A DNA stretch of 64,000 nt from Candidatus Accumulibacter similis (GTDB lineage Bacteria > Pseudomonadota > Gammaproteobacteria > Burkholderiales > Rhodocyclaceae), in assembly GCA_013347225.1 (NCBI GenBank), contig CP054595.1, positions 3,716,415 to 3,780,414 on the forward strand. Direction: 5' to 3'. Position numbers and translations under genes: made by a program. Below, in pieces: positions 18,596 through 26,284 of the stretch. Position 1 is the stretch's first letter. Each line of letters begins with the position of its first letter. The notes under the pieces were generated by a model that was not told the origin of the DNA, made no database searches, and saw nothing but the letters and a program-made list of their open reading frames with translations.

Positions 18596-21500
18596 ATGCT
18601 GGCCAGGATCATCGACTGGTCGGGAAGGAACCGCTTCCTGGTCGTGCTCGCCACCCTCTTCATCACCCTCGCCGGCATGCACGCGCTGCTGCGGACGCCG
18701 ATCGACGCCCTGCCCGACCTCTCCGACGTACAGGTCATCGTCTACACGGAGTATCCCGGCCAGGCGCCACAGGTCGTCGAGGACCAGGTGACCTACCCGC
18801 TGACCACCGCCATGCTGGCGGTGCCGAAATCGAAAGTGGTGCGCGGTTTCTCCTTCTTCGGCGCCTCCTTCGTCTACATCATCTTCGACGACGACACCGA
18901 CATCTACTGGGCGCGCTCGCGCGTTCTCGAGTACCTGAGTTCCGCCGCCGGCCGCCTGCCGCGCGGCGTCAGCCCCTCGCTCGGGCCTGACGCCAGCGGC
19001 GTCGGCTGGGTCTACCAGTACGTCCTGCTCGCCCGCGACCGGACGCTGGCCGAGCTGCGGACGATCCAGGACTGGTACGTCCGCTACCAACTGAGCAAGG
19101 CGCACGGCGTCGCCGAAGTCGCGTCGATCGGCGGCTTCGTGCAGACCTACCAGGTGACGGTCGACCCGGTGAAGCTGCGCGCCTACGGCATCCCGCTGAT
19201 GAAGGTCGCACAGGTGATCCGCGACTCCAACCGCGACGTCGGTGGCCGCGTCGTCGAGATGGCCGAGACCGAGTACATGGTGCGCGGCAGGGGTTATCTG
19301 CGCGGCGGCAGCGACATCGAGACGCTGGTCGTCAAGAGCGAGCGCGGCACCCCGGTGCTGATCCGCGACATCGCCCGCGTCGAAATCGCGCCCGACGAGC
19401 GACGCGGGCTGACCGAACTGAACGGCGAAGGCGAGGTGGTGTCCGGCATCGCGATGGCGCGCCATGGCCAGAACGCGCTCGAGGTGATCCACAACCTGAA
19501 GACCCGCATCGGGGAAATCGCCCCTGGGCTGCCGGCAGGGGTGACGGTGGAGACCGTCTATGACCGTTCCGAACTGATCCACCGCGCCATCGAAACGCTC
19601 AAGCGAACGCTGCTCGAGGAGTCGCTCATCGTCGCGCTGGTCTGTGTCGTCTTCCTGCTGCACCTGCGCAGCGCGTTGGTCGCCATCCTGATGCTTCCGG
19701 TCGGCATCCTCATCGCCTTCATCGCCATGCGCGCGCTCGGCCTGAACTCCAACCTGATGAGCCTCGGCGGCATCGCCATCGCCATCGGCGCGATGATCGA
19801 CGCGGCAATCGTCATGATCGAGAACGCCCACAAGCATCTCGAACGTCTGCCGGCCGAGCACTCGCCCGCCGAGCGCGACGGCGCGATCCTCGCCGCCTGC
19901 CGCGAGGTCGGCCCGGCGCTGTTCTTCTCGCTGCTGATCATCACCGTCTCGTTCCTGCCGGTGTTCGCGCTGCAGGGACAGGAAGGGCGGCTGTTCTCGC
20001 CACTCGCCTACACCAAGACCTTCGCCATGGCCGGCGCGGCGTTGCTCTCGGTGACACTGGTGCCGGTGCTGATGCTCCTGTTCATCCGCGGCGCGATCAT
20101 GCCGGAAGCGAGAAACCCGGTGAACCGCTTCCTGATCCGCGCCTACCGCCCGCTCATCGCCGCCGTCATGCGCTGGAAGAAGCTGACCATCGTCGTCGCC
20201 GTGCTGACGGTCGGCGCCACCGTCTACCCGGCCTCGCGCCTCGGCTCCGAGTTCATGCCGACGCTCAATGAAGGTTCGCTGCTCTACATGCCGACCTCGC
20301 TGCCCGGCATGTCGATCACCAAGGCGGCCGAGCTGATCCAGACGCAGAACCGGATCATCATGAGTTTTCCCGAAGTCGCTTCGGTCTGGGGCAAGGCCGG
20401 GCGCGCCAACACGGCGACCGATCCGGCGCCGACCGAGATGTTCGAGACAGTCATCAACCTGAAGCCCGAGTCCGAATGGCGCCCCGGGCTGAACATCGAC
20501 CGGCTGATCGGCGAACTCGACCAGGCACTGCAGATCCCCGGCGTCGCCAACTCGTGGACGATGCCGATCAAGGCGCGCATCGACATGCTGTCCACCGGCA
20601 TCCGCACGCCGATCGGCATCAAGGTCTTCGGCCGCGAACTCGGCGCGATGGAAGATCTGGCGAAGGAAGTCGAAGCCGTCGTCAGGACCGTCCCCGGCAC
20701 CAGCAGCGCCTTCGCCGAGCGCATCACCGGCGGCTTCTATCTCGACATCGAACCCGACCACGGGCAACTGGCGCGCTACGGCCTGGCGGTCGGCGACCTG
20801 CAGGACGTCATCGGCGTCGCCCTCGGCGGGGAAATCGTCACCACCACGGTCGAAGGCCGGGAACGTTTCGGCGTCACCGTCCGCTATCCGCGCGAGCTGC
20901 GCGGCGACCCGCAGCAGATCGCCCGCGAGGTGCTGGTGCCGACGATGGGCGGCACGATGGTCCCGCTGGGACAGGTGGCGCGCGTCGTCATCAGCAAGGG
21001 CGCGCCCGTCGTGCGCACCGAGAACGCCCTGCTCTCCGCCTACATCTACGTCGACATCCGCGATCGCGACATCGGCGGCTATGTCGCCGACGCCAAGCGG
21101 GCGGTCGCCGGGCGGATCAACTTCCCGCCCGGCTACTACGTCACCTGGAGCGGCCAGTTCGAGTACATGCAGCGGGCGATCGAGCGCATGAAGATCGTCA
21201 TCCCGGTCACCCTGCTGTCGATCTTCGTGCTGCTCTATCTCAATTTCCGGCGGATCGGCGAAACGCTGATCGTCATGCTCTCGGTCCCCTTCGCGCTCGT
21301 CGGCGGCATCTGGCTGATCTGGCTCCTCGACTACAACCTCTCGGTGGCGGTCGCCGTCGGCTTCATCGCGCTCGCCGGTGTCGCCGCCGAGACCGGCGTC
21401 GTCATGCTCATCTACCTCGATCATGCCTGGCAGGCGATCCGGCAGGAACGCCGCGCCGCCGGGCGCGCACCGGACGTCGCTGATCTCTACCGGGCGGTCA

Positions 21501-21769
21501 TGGAAGGCGCGGTCGAGCGCGTGCGGCCGAAAATGATGACCGTCGTCGCCATCATGGCTGGCCTGCTGCCGATCATGTGGGGAACGGGAACCGGATCGGA
21601 GGTGATGCGCCGCATCGCGGCGCCGATGGTCGGCGGCATGATCTCCTCGACGATCCTCACGCTCGCCGTGATTCCCGCGCTCTACGCGCTGGTCCAGCAA
21701 TGGTCGCTGCGCCGCGAGGCGGCGGCGATGGCGGCATCGACGGCTGACGGGCGCGCCAGGGCGGGCTGA
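18596..21769 (+). CDS. cusA: CusA-type heavy-metal RND efflux pump
   Basis: A 1057-residue proton-driven inner-membrane pump that exports Cu(I)/Ag(I) from periplasm or cytoplasm through CusBC. The 12 helices and two large periplasmic loops are complete. Signatures are DALPDLSDVQVIVYTEYPGQ, GVGWVYQYVL, the proton-relay helix AIAIGAMIDAAIVMIENAHK and GPALFFSLLIITVSFLPVFA. The Met of PAPTEMFET and of ARIDMLSTGIRTPIGIKV lie at positions corresponding to metal-relay methionines of E. coli CusA, which favours monovalent copper/silver over zinc/cobalt. It is 38 bp downstream of cusB in the same operon. Confidence 0.93.
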   Translation: MLARIIDWSGRNRFLVVLATLFITLAGMHALLRTPIDALPDLSDVQVIVYTEYPGQAPQVVEDQVTYPLTTAMLAVPKSKVVRGFSFFGASFVYIIFDDDTDIYWARSRVLEYLSSAAGRLPRGVSPSLGPDASGVGWVYQYVLLARDRTLAELRTIQDWYVRYQLSKAHGVAEVASIGGFVQTYQVTVDPVKLRAYGIPLMKVAQVIRDSNRDVGGRVVEMAETEYMVRGRGYLRGGSDIETLVVKSERGTPVLIRDIARVEIAPDERRGLTELNGEGEVVSGIAMARHGQNALEVIHNLKTRIGEIAPGLPAGVTVETVYDRSELIHRAIETLKRTLLEESLIVALVCVVFLLHLRSALVAILMLPVGILIAFIAMRALGLNSNLMSLGGIAIAIGAMIDAAIVMIENAHKHLERLPAEHSPAERDGAILAACREVGPALFFSLLIITVSFLPVFALQGQEGRLFSPLAYTKTFAMAGAALLSVTLVPVLMLLFIRGAIMPEARNPVNRFLIRAYRPLIAAVMRWKKLTIVVAVLTVGATVYPASRLGSEFMPTLNEGSLLYMPTSLPGMSITKAAELIQTQNRIIMSFPEVASVWGKAGRANTATDPAPTEMFETVINLKPESEWRPGLNIDRLIGELDQALQIPGVANSWTMPIKARIDMLSTGIRTPIGIKVFGRELGAMEDLAKEVEAVVRTVPGTSSAFAERITGGFYLDIEPDHGQLARYGLAVGDLQDVIGVALGGEIVTTTVEGRERFGVTVRYPRELRGDPQQIAREVLVPTMGGTMVPLGQVARVVISKGAPVVRTENALLSAYIYVDIRDRDIGGYVADAKRAVAGRINFPPGYYVTWSGQFEYMQRAIERMKIVIPVTLLSIFVLLYLNFRRIGETLIVMLSVPFALVGGIWLIWLLDYNLSVAVAVGFIALAGVAAETGVVMLIYLDHAWQAIRQERRAAGRAPDVADLYRAVMEGAVERVRPKMMTVVAIMAGLLPIMWGTGTGSEVMRRIAAPMVGGMISSTILTLAVIPALYALVQQWSLRREAAAMAASTADGRARAG

Positions 21770-21845
21770 GGCGAACGTCGCCGGCCGTTGCCAGCAGTTG
21801 ATCACGAAGCGCCCTCGCGCCCACCCGGGCGTCGCGGTTGCCTCG

Positions 21846-22590
21846 ATCAGGTCGTCGAGCGGGCCGCGCACGCCCAGCCCGCCGCGATTGAGCACATGCG
21901 TGTAGATCATCGTCGTCGACACATCCGCATGCCCCAACAGCTCCTGCGCCGTACCGATGTCGCGACCGCTTTCCAGGAGCGAGGTCGCGAACGAATGGCG
22001 CAGGGTGTGCGGTGTGGCCGACTGGCTGATCCCCGCCTCGCGCAGAGCCGCACTCATCGCGCACTGGAGGCTCTGCGCTTCGACGTGGTGCCGACGAATC
22101 GCTCCCGAGCGTGGGTCGAGCAATCGCCTGGCGGCAACGAAGACATACTCCCAGGCCCATTCGCGGGCCGCATGCGGAGACTTGCGTGCCAGAGCAAGAG
22201 GCAGAATGAGTTCTCCGAAGCCCTCGGCAAGTTCGGCCTCGTGCAACGCCTTGACGCGCCCGAGGTGGGCCCGCAGCGGATCGGCCAGCGTCCTCGGCAG
22301 CATCGTGACGCGGTCCTTGGCGCCCTTGCCCTCGCGAACCACGATCTCGCCACGCGCGAAGTCGATGTCCTTCACGCGCAAGCGCAGACATTCCATGATG
22401 CGCATGCCGGTGCAGTAGAGCAGCCGCAGGATCAGGCTCGTCGTGCCCTCGCTCAGCACCAGCAAGCACTGCACTTCCTCCGGCGTGAGGACGACCGGCA
22501 AGCGTCGGGAACTTTCGCCGACTCGACCTCGTCGAGCGAGGGAAGCTCGCTGCCGAGCGCCTCCTGGCGAGCAGTGGTACGGCCCCGTCT
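21846..22590 (-). pseudogene. intI: integron integrase IntI, N-terminally deleted and frameshifted
   Basis: The tyrosine-recombinase catalytic domain is nearly complete: LLYCTGMRIMECLRLRVKDI, the HTLRHSFATSLLESGRD box, LLGHADVSTTMIYTHVLNRG with the catalytic Tyr, and the end GLGVRGPLDDL. The IntI-specific insertion is also present (SPHAAREWAWEYVF with DPRSGAIRRHH), which separates integron integrases from other tyrosine recombinases. The core-binding N-terminal domain is gone: only SELPSLDEVESAKVP precedes it, in another frame, so a frameshift lies near 22505. After LDDL the frame does not terminate. The protein cannot be functional. Its 5' end faces the attI site and cassettes as in active integrons. 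Confidence 0.85.
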
Positions 22591-22625
22591 GCCTCTGGCC
22601 CAGCCGTCGGGGTCTTGCCCGTGGC

Positions 22626-22653
22626 TTGACCGGCGGCACGGGACGCTTACAAT
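22626..22653 (+). promoter_or_regulatory. Pc-like promoter driving the cassette array
   Basis: TTGACC (22626-22631), 16-bp spacer, TACAAT (22648-22653), pointing into the cassettes. It lies between the integrase remnant and the attI crossover point, exactly where integron Pc promoters are found. A near-identical -10 region recurs at 25189-25194. Confidence 0.65.
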
Positions 22654-22770
22654 CCTCATGAGTACCGCCGTCGAGGCGCCCAGTCCAACGAGGTTGATCT
22701 GCCGTGGATGCGCCAGCGGCAAGGCCGGACCCTCGCGGCGCGGCAGATGAACGCCATTCGTTGGCATCAC
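22628..22770 (+). mobile_element. attI-like recombination region
   Basis: The segment between the integrase remnant and the first cassette. It ends in AACGCCATTCGTTGGCATCA, containing a GTTGGCA core (consensus GTTRRRY) with an inverted partial copy a few bases upstream. The first cassette's gene begins 20 bp later. A diverged copy of the whole segment lies at 25169-25314. Confidence 0.6.
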
Positions 22771-22781
22771 CGGGGAACACT

Positions 22782-23420
22782 GTGGTCGATCTCACCTACT
22801 GGCTCGTCTTCTTCTCTGCGGCACTGGCTCTTAACCTCTCGCCTGGCCCAGACCTGATCTACATACTCTCGCGGTCCATTGCACATGGCCGACGGGTGGG
22901 TCTAGCGTCGGCCGCCGGAGTCTGCACCGGAGCATTTGTACACGTTCTGGCTGCGTCCGTTGGCCTTTCTGCAATCCTTGCAACCTCCGCGACCGCCTTC
23001 ACCGTAGTGAAGTACGTCGGTGCGACATATCTAATCTATCTGGGCGTCAAATCACTTCGCTCAGCAGGTGCAGCGTTCAGCCCGACCAAGGACAAGGAAA
23101 TGGACGTATCAACTTGGAAAGCCTTCCGCCAAGGCGTCTTCATTGACGTCCTGAATCCAAAGGTTGCCATGTTCTTCATGGCGTTTCTGCCGCAGTTTGT
23201 GAGGCCGGGGCACGGTAGCGAGCCGCTGCAGCTTGTCATGCTGGGGACGCTGGTAATCTGCGTAGCAATCGTCGTTGAATCCTGCTTCGTTCTTGCTGCT
23301 GCCAGGGCAACCAACTTCTTCCGAGCCAATCCCAAGGCGTCAGTTTGGCTGGACCGGGTTCTCGGTGGCGTGCTTATAGGTCTGGGCATTCGTTTGGCAC
23401 TATCAGAGCAGCGTCGATGA
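22782..23420 (+). CDS. LysE/RhtB-family amino-acid exporter (integron cassette gene)
   Basis: A 212-residue membrane protein with six predicted helices. The LysE/RhtB signatures are LALNLSPGPDLIYILSRSIA near the N-terminus, GVCTGAFVHVLAASVGL, YLIYLGVKSLRS, and FRQGVFIDVLNPKVAMFF. It would export an amino acid or homoserine lactone-like compound; the substrate is unknown. The GTG at 22782 follows GGGGA with good spacing and lies 20 bp past the attI core. The stop is 2 bp before the attC site, a classic single-gene cassette. GC content is lower than in neighbouring chromosomal genes, supporting acquisition. Confidence 0.9.
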   Translation: MVDLTYWLVFFSAALALNLSPGPDLIYILSRSIAHGRRVGLASAAGVCTGAFVHVLAASVGLSAILATSATAFTVVKYVGATYLIYLGVKSLRSAGAAFSPTKDKEMDVSTWKAFRQGVFIDVLNPKVAMFFMAFLPQFVRPGHGSEPLQLVMLGTLVICVAIVVESCFVLAAARATNFFRANPKASVWLDRVLGGVLIGLGIRLALSEQRR

Positions 23421-23421
23421 C

Positions 23422-23547
23422 GCCTAGCCCGTCGCTTGAGGGGACGCGTTCCGGCAAGGCGCCTGGCGCGCGCGGCATTGTGGCCCATCATCCGCCTCGC
23501 GGGCCAGGCGCCTCGCCTGCGCCCGCCCCTGAACTTGAACGTCAGGC
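23422..23547 (+). repeat. attC site 1 (126 bp)
   Basis: Starts GCCTAGCCCGTCGCTTGAGG and ends CCCCTGAACTTGAAC-GTCAGGC, i.e. R'' and R' boxes with complementary L boxes and an offset typical of attC. The inside folds back on itself, including GGCGCCTGGC against GCCAGGCGCC. It starts right after the LysE stop codon. Confidence 0.8.
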
Positions 23548-23672
23548 GTCACCAAGCTCCCGCGTTGTCCCTGCACGGCGCCATTTGGCGCGTGTCTCGA
23601 AACTACGTCGATTTGAGCGCAGAGCTCGTTCGTCGTGCAGGTCATCCTCACTGTATAGAAAGGCTTCCGACC

Positions 23673-24119
23673 ATGGCTACCGGCACCGTCCGACTTCATC
23701 GCGTTCTCAAGGCAACGCCCGAGCGCGTCTACCGCGCCTTCATCGAACCCGATGCCATGGCTAAGTGGCTCCCACCCTACGGATTCACCTGCCAGGTCCA
23801 CGAACTCGAGGCGCGCGTGGGTGGCAAGCATAGGATGTCGTTTCGCAACTTCACCACGGGCAACGGCCACTCGTTCGGCGGCGAGTACATCGAACTGGTC
23901 CCCTTCGAGAGGATCCGCTACACGGACAGGTTCGATGATCCGAACCTTCCAGGCGAGATTCGGGTCACCGTCTCGCTGCGCCAAGTGGCCTGCGGCACCG
24001 AGCTCAACATCTTGCAGGAGGGGTTGCCGGAGGTTATCCCGGTAGAGATGTGCTACCTGGGATGGCAAGAGTCTCTCGCGCAGTTGGCCAAGCTGGTGGA
24101 ACCCGAAATTCCCGAGTAA
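23673..24119 (+). CDS. SRPBCC/AHSA1-family protein (integron cassette gene)
   Basis: A 148-residue protein of the activator-of-Hsp90 ATPase-like family. Signatures are TPERVYRAFIEPDAMAKWLP with the W-L-P-P-Y-G-F step, VGGKHRMSFRNFTTGNGHSF, and GTELNILQEGLPEVIP ending in a W-x-x-S-L-x-x-L-A-x-L-V helix. Related proteins include the PhnB/DUF1428-associated and environmental-cassette SRPBCC proteins; the ligand is unknown. AGAAAGG precedes the ATG at 23673. About 125 bp separate it from attC1, long for a cassette leader. Confidence 0.88.
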   Translation: MATGTVRLHRVLKATPERVYRAFIEPDAMAKWLPPYGFTCQVHELEARVGGKHRMSFRNFTTGNGHSFGGEYIELVPFERIRYTDRFDDPNLPGEIRVTVSLRQVACGTELNILQEGLPEVIPVEMCYLGWQESLAQLAKLVEPEIPE

Positions 24120-24531
24120 CCGACCGGCAGGTCGGCACGCGAGACGACGCCTCTCAAGAAGCGCACCCGAAGTGATTGATTGGCAATGGTTCGGTCACGG
24201 GGTTTGTGGGTCAGTGCGGCGCGGCCTTTGCCGAGCTTGGCACTCATGCTGCGATTGCGTTGCGCCATGGCTTGCTCCATCATTCGTTGCGGAATGTGGC
24301 GCTACCTCGGGTACGTCGTCTTCCTCACTCTCTCAAACGGGATATCTATCCGATGGCTGCGAACCGCCGGGCCCAGTCGCCCATGTCGATGACGTCACCC
24401 AGGACCACGCCAACCTGCGGGCAATTCACACCATTGCTGCATCGGTCTTCCGTAGCGCCGCATTCCACCTGGCCACACACCGCCCACCTCGCGTTTCTTC
24501 GGGACGACTTGCGGCCGCGACCCGATCGCTT
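24120..24531. other. cassette-internal region without a convincing gene
   Basis: About 410 bp between the SRPBCC gene and attC2. A short plus frame (24180-24392) contains a hydrophobic patch (GMWRYLGYVVFLTLSNG) that could be a fragment of a membrane protein. I see no attC directly after the SRPBCC stop, so this may be a second cassette whose left attC was lost. Confidence 0.35.
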
Positions 24532-24597
24532 CGCTAACCCTTCGCTCGAGGCGATCCGCTGACTGCCTCGGCGGACGGCTCAGCTCGAACATTAGGC
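24532..24597 (+). repeat. attC site 2 (66 bp)
   Basis: CGCTAACCCTTCGCTCGAGG at the left and CTCAGCTCGAACATTAGGC at the right form R''-L'' and L'-R' arms. The interior GATCCGCTGACTGCCTCGGC segment lies between them. This is the compact, canonical attC form, and ATTAGGC fits the R' consensus at six of seven bases. Confidence 0.85.
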
Positions 24598-24607
24598 CTC
24601 GGAGGCG

Positions 24608-25126
24608 ATGCGCGTCGCGATCCTCGGCAACTCCGGCTCCGGCAAGTCCACCTTGGCCAACTGGCTGGCTCAGTCGGCCAACCTCGCCGTCCTGGATCTC
24701 GACTCGATCGCATGGGAGCCGGATCAGCCCGCCGTGGCACGATCAAGCGCGCTGGCCGAAGCCGACGTCGCTACGTTTTGCACCACTCACCCACGTTGGG
24801 TGCTGGAAGGCTGCTACGGCAACCTGATCGAATCCGCGTTCCACTTCCAGCCGTTTCTCATCTTCCTGAACCCGGGGCGGGAGAGTTGTACAGCCCACTG
24901 CCTGAACCGGCCCTGGGAGCCCCACAAGTACCCGTCCAAGCAGGAGCAGGACGCCAACCTGCAGTTACTCCTGTCATGGGTAGCCGAGTACTACACGCGA
25001 GACGGGCCAATGTCCTTGGCCGCTCATCGGGCGGTCTTCGACAGGTACCCGGGTCGCAAGGTAGAACTTCAGCGTGTGCCCCAGCTGAATCCACCCGTAG
25101 CCGAGGTGTTGGCATGGTTGCGCTGA
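24608..25126 (+). CDS. P-loop adenylate-kinase-like / topology-modulation-type NTPase (cassette gene)
   Basis: A 172-residue P-loop kinase-like protein. The Walker A is GNSGSGKST at residues 7-15, followed by LDLDSIAWEPDQP (the Asp of a kinase Walker-B-like strand) and an R-W-V-L-E-G-C-Y-G-N substrate-lid element. Such FlaR/adenylate-kinase-related proteins are common in integron cassettes and have no agreed substrate. The gene starts 11 bp after attC2 and ends 1 bp before a half attC, so it is a normal single-gene cassette. Confidence 0.85.
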   Translation: MRVAILGNSGSGKSTLANWLAQSANLAVLDLDSIAWEPDQPAVARSSALAEADVATFCTTHPRWVLEGCYGNLIESAFHFQPFLIFLNPGRESCTAHCLNRPWEPHKYPSKQEQDANLQLLLSWVAEYYTRDGPMSLAAHRAVFDRYPGRKVELQRVPQLNPPVAEVLAWLR

Positions 25127-25127
25127 G

Positions 25128-25156
25128 GCCCAAACCTTCGCTCAAACCGATCCGCG
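25128..25156 (+). repeat. truncated attC (left half only)
   Basis: GCCCAAACCTTCGCTCAAAC followed by CGATCCGCG matches the left arm of attC2 closely, but no right arm follows. Instead the sequence runs into the second attI-like copy from about 25169. Confidence 0.65.
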
Positions 25157-25168
25157 CCGAGAGGATTG

Positions 25169-25314
25169 GACCTGCTGCACGGGACGCTTACAATCCCCAT
25201 GAGTACCGCCGTCGAGGCGCTGCAGTCCATCGAGGTTCATCTGCCGCGGAGACGTACCAGCGGCAAGGCCCAGCACTTGCGACGCGCGACACAGACGCCA
25301 CTCGTTGGCCTCAC
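25169..25314 (+). repeat. second attI/Pc-like segment inside the array
   Basis: A diverged direct copy of 22628-22770. Identical blocks include GCACGGGACGCTTACAATCC (one base different at the end) and ATGAGTACCGCCGTCGAGGC, and both end in CGTTGGC-TCAC cores. It carries its own -10 TACAAT (25189-25194) with TTGGAC at 25166-25171 as a plausible -35. It therefore both provides a recombination core and a likely promoter for the DUF1330 cassette. Confidence 0.7.
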
Positions 25315-25335
25315 AGAACCACCCGCGGAGCACCT

Positions 25336-25644
25336 ATGCCAAGTGCGTACTGGGTTACGTGGTATCGAGCCATCAGGGACCAAGCGGCGCATGCGAAGTA
25401 CGCCGCCTTGGCAGGGCCTGCAATACAGGCCGGCGGGGGAAGGTTCCTCGTCCGGGGTATGTCGGCGGCAGCGCCGGAGGGAACTGTGAACGGGCGAGCC
25501 GTGGTTGTCGAGTTTCAGAGTCTCAGCCAGGCAGTCGCCACCTACGAAAGCCCCGAGTACCAAGCCGCACTGGCCGTGCTCGGTCAAACAGCTGAACGAG
25601 AGGTTCGCATCTTCGAAGGGGCAAACCCCGTCGCTCCAGCCTGA
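25336..25644 (+). CDS. DUF1330-family protein (cassette gene)
   Basis: A 102-residue dimeric alpha/beta-barrel-type protein. SAYWVTWYRAIRDQAAHAKY at the start, GGGRFLVRGMSAAAPEG, VVVEFQSLSQAVATYESPEY and the R-E-V-R-I-F end are the standard DUF1330 (ferredoxin-like) pattern. Function is unknown; the family is related to small monooxygenase-like barrels. It follows the second attI-like copy by 21 bp, as a cassette inserted at that site would. No attC is recognisable after its stop. Confidence 0.88.
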   Translation: MPSAYWVTWYRAIRDQAAHAKYAALAGPAIQAGGGRFLVRGMSAAAPEGTVNGRAVVVEFQSLSQAVATYESPEYQAALAVLGQTAEREVRIFEGANPVAPA

Positions 25645-26284
25645 TGCGCCCCTGTCCCGATGGGTCAAGGAGGACGCTCGGTAGCCAGAACCTCGTTGCA
25701 CCTCGCGACCACCGGTCGTCTGCAATGCGGGCGCTGCGCGGGTGGCTGCGCCGGGATGCGTCAAAGCCAGCGGCGGTGGCGGCCAGTTGCGGGGCGACCG
25801 TTGGCAGCGCCACCCGGTCGCCAGCAGGAGGTCCGGCCTGTTGCACCGGATTCGCTGCCGCTGTGGCGTCGCGCCTTCCTGCGCGCTTGTTCGGACTTCT
25901 CCTGAGCCTCGCGATGCGCCGCAACCGGTCCTGCCGAGCCCCGATCGCGGAATTCGGGAGATCGGAAACAGTTCCATCCCGTCCCCTTTCGCAATAGACT
26001 TCAAGTCGGGAGGATTCGGGTGCCACAACCGAACTGGCTTGCAGGCGACAGGTCGCCGGCGGCCCTCGTGATGTGCGCGCCCGATGGCAGCAGGCCGGGG
26101 CACGAGTCGATTCAACGGGTCACGTTCGCTTGTGGCGTCGGACCGCCAGGCACGTCGCACGACCGGTACCGTTCCGTGCCCAGTCCGCGTCCTCTGGATC
26201 ATCCGGGGTGGCCGCAACGGCAATGACGATTCGCGTGCCATGGCTTTGCGTGGTACGCGATCTCTTCAGTGATAGGGAGAAGAA
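25645..26284. other. intergenic region past the integron
   Basis: 640 bp with no supportable gene or attC. It includes the promoter region of the chemotaxis receptor and a ribosome-binding site AGGGAGAAGA directly before its ATG. Confidence 0.4.

Larger units (their letters stand above)
21846..25644. mobile_element. small decayed integron (integrase remnant, attI, cassette array)
   Basis: The classical layout is present: a broken integron integrase on the minus strand, an attI-like segment with an outward promoter, then plus-strand cassettes each with one unrelated gene (LysE exporter; SRPBCC protein; P-loop kinase-like protein; DUF1330 protein), separated by imperfectly palindromic attC sites. 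Cassette genes are less GC-rich than the cusCBA genes next door. The integrase is dead, one attC is cut in half, and an attI-like repeat is present inside the array. All cassette genes face away from the integrase. Confidence 0.8.

Noticed and set aside
18551..22795. A 1414-residue minus-strand open frame
   Set aside because: Only its first about 320 codons (integrase remnant) look like protein; the rest is the antisense of cusA, open because of high GC and codon bias.
24120..24180. A possible attC directly after the SRPBCC cassette gene
   Set aside because: CCGACCGGCAGGTCGG is a small palindrome, but no R''/R' boxes or paired L arms could be found.
25645..26284. Short frames between DUF1330 and the chemoreceptor as extra cassette genes
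   Set aside because: No ribosome-binding site, no attC, and compositions typical of random GC-rich frames.
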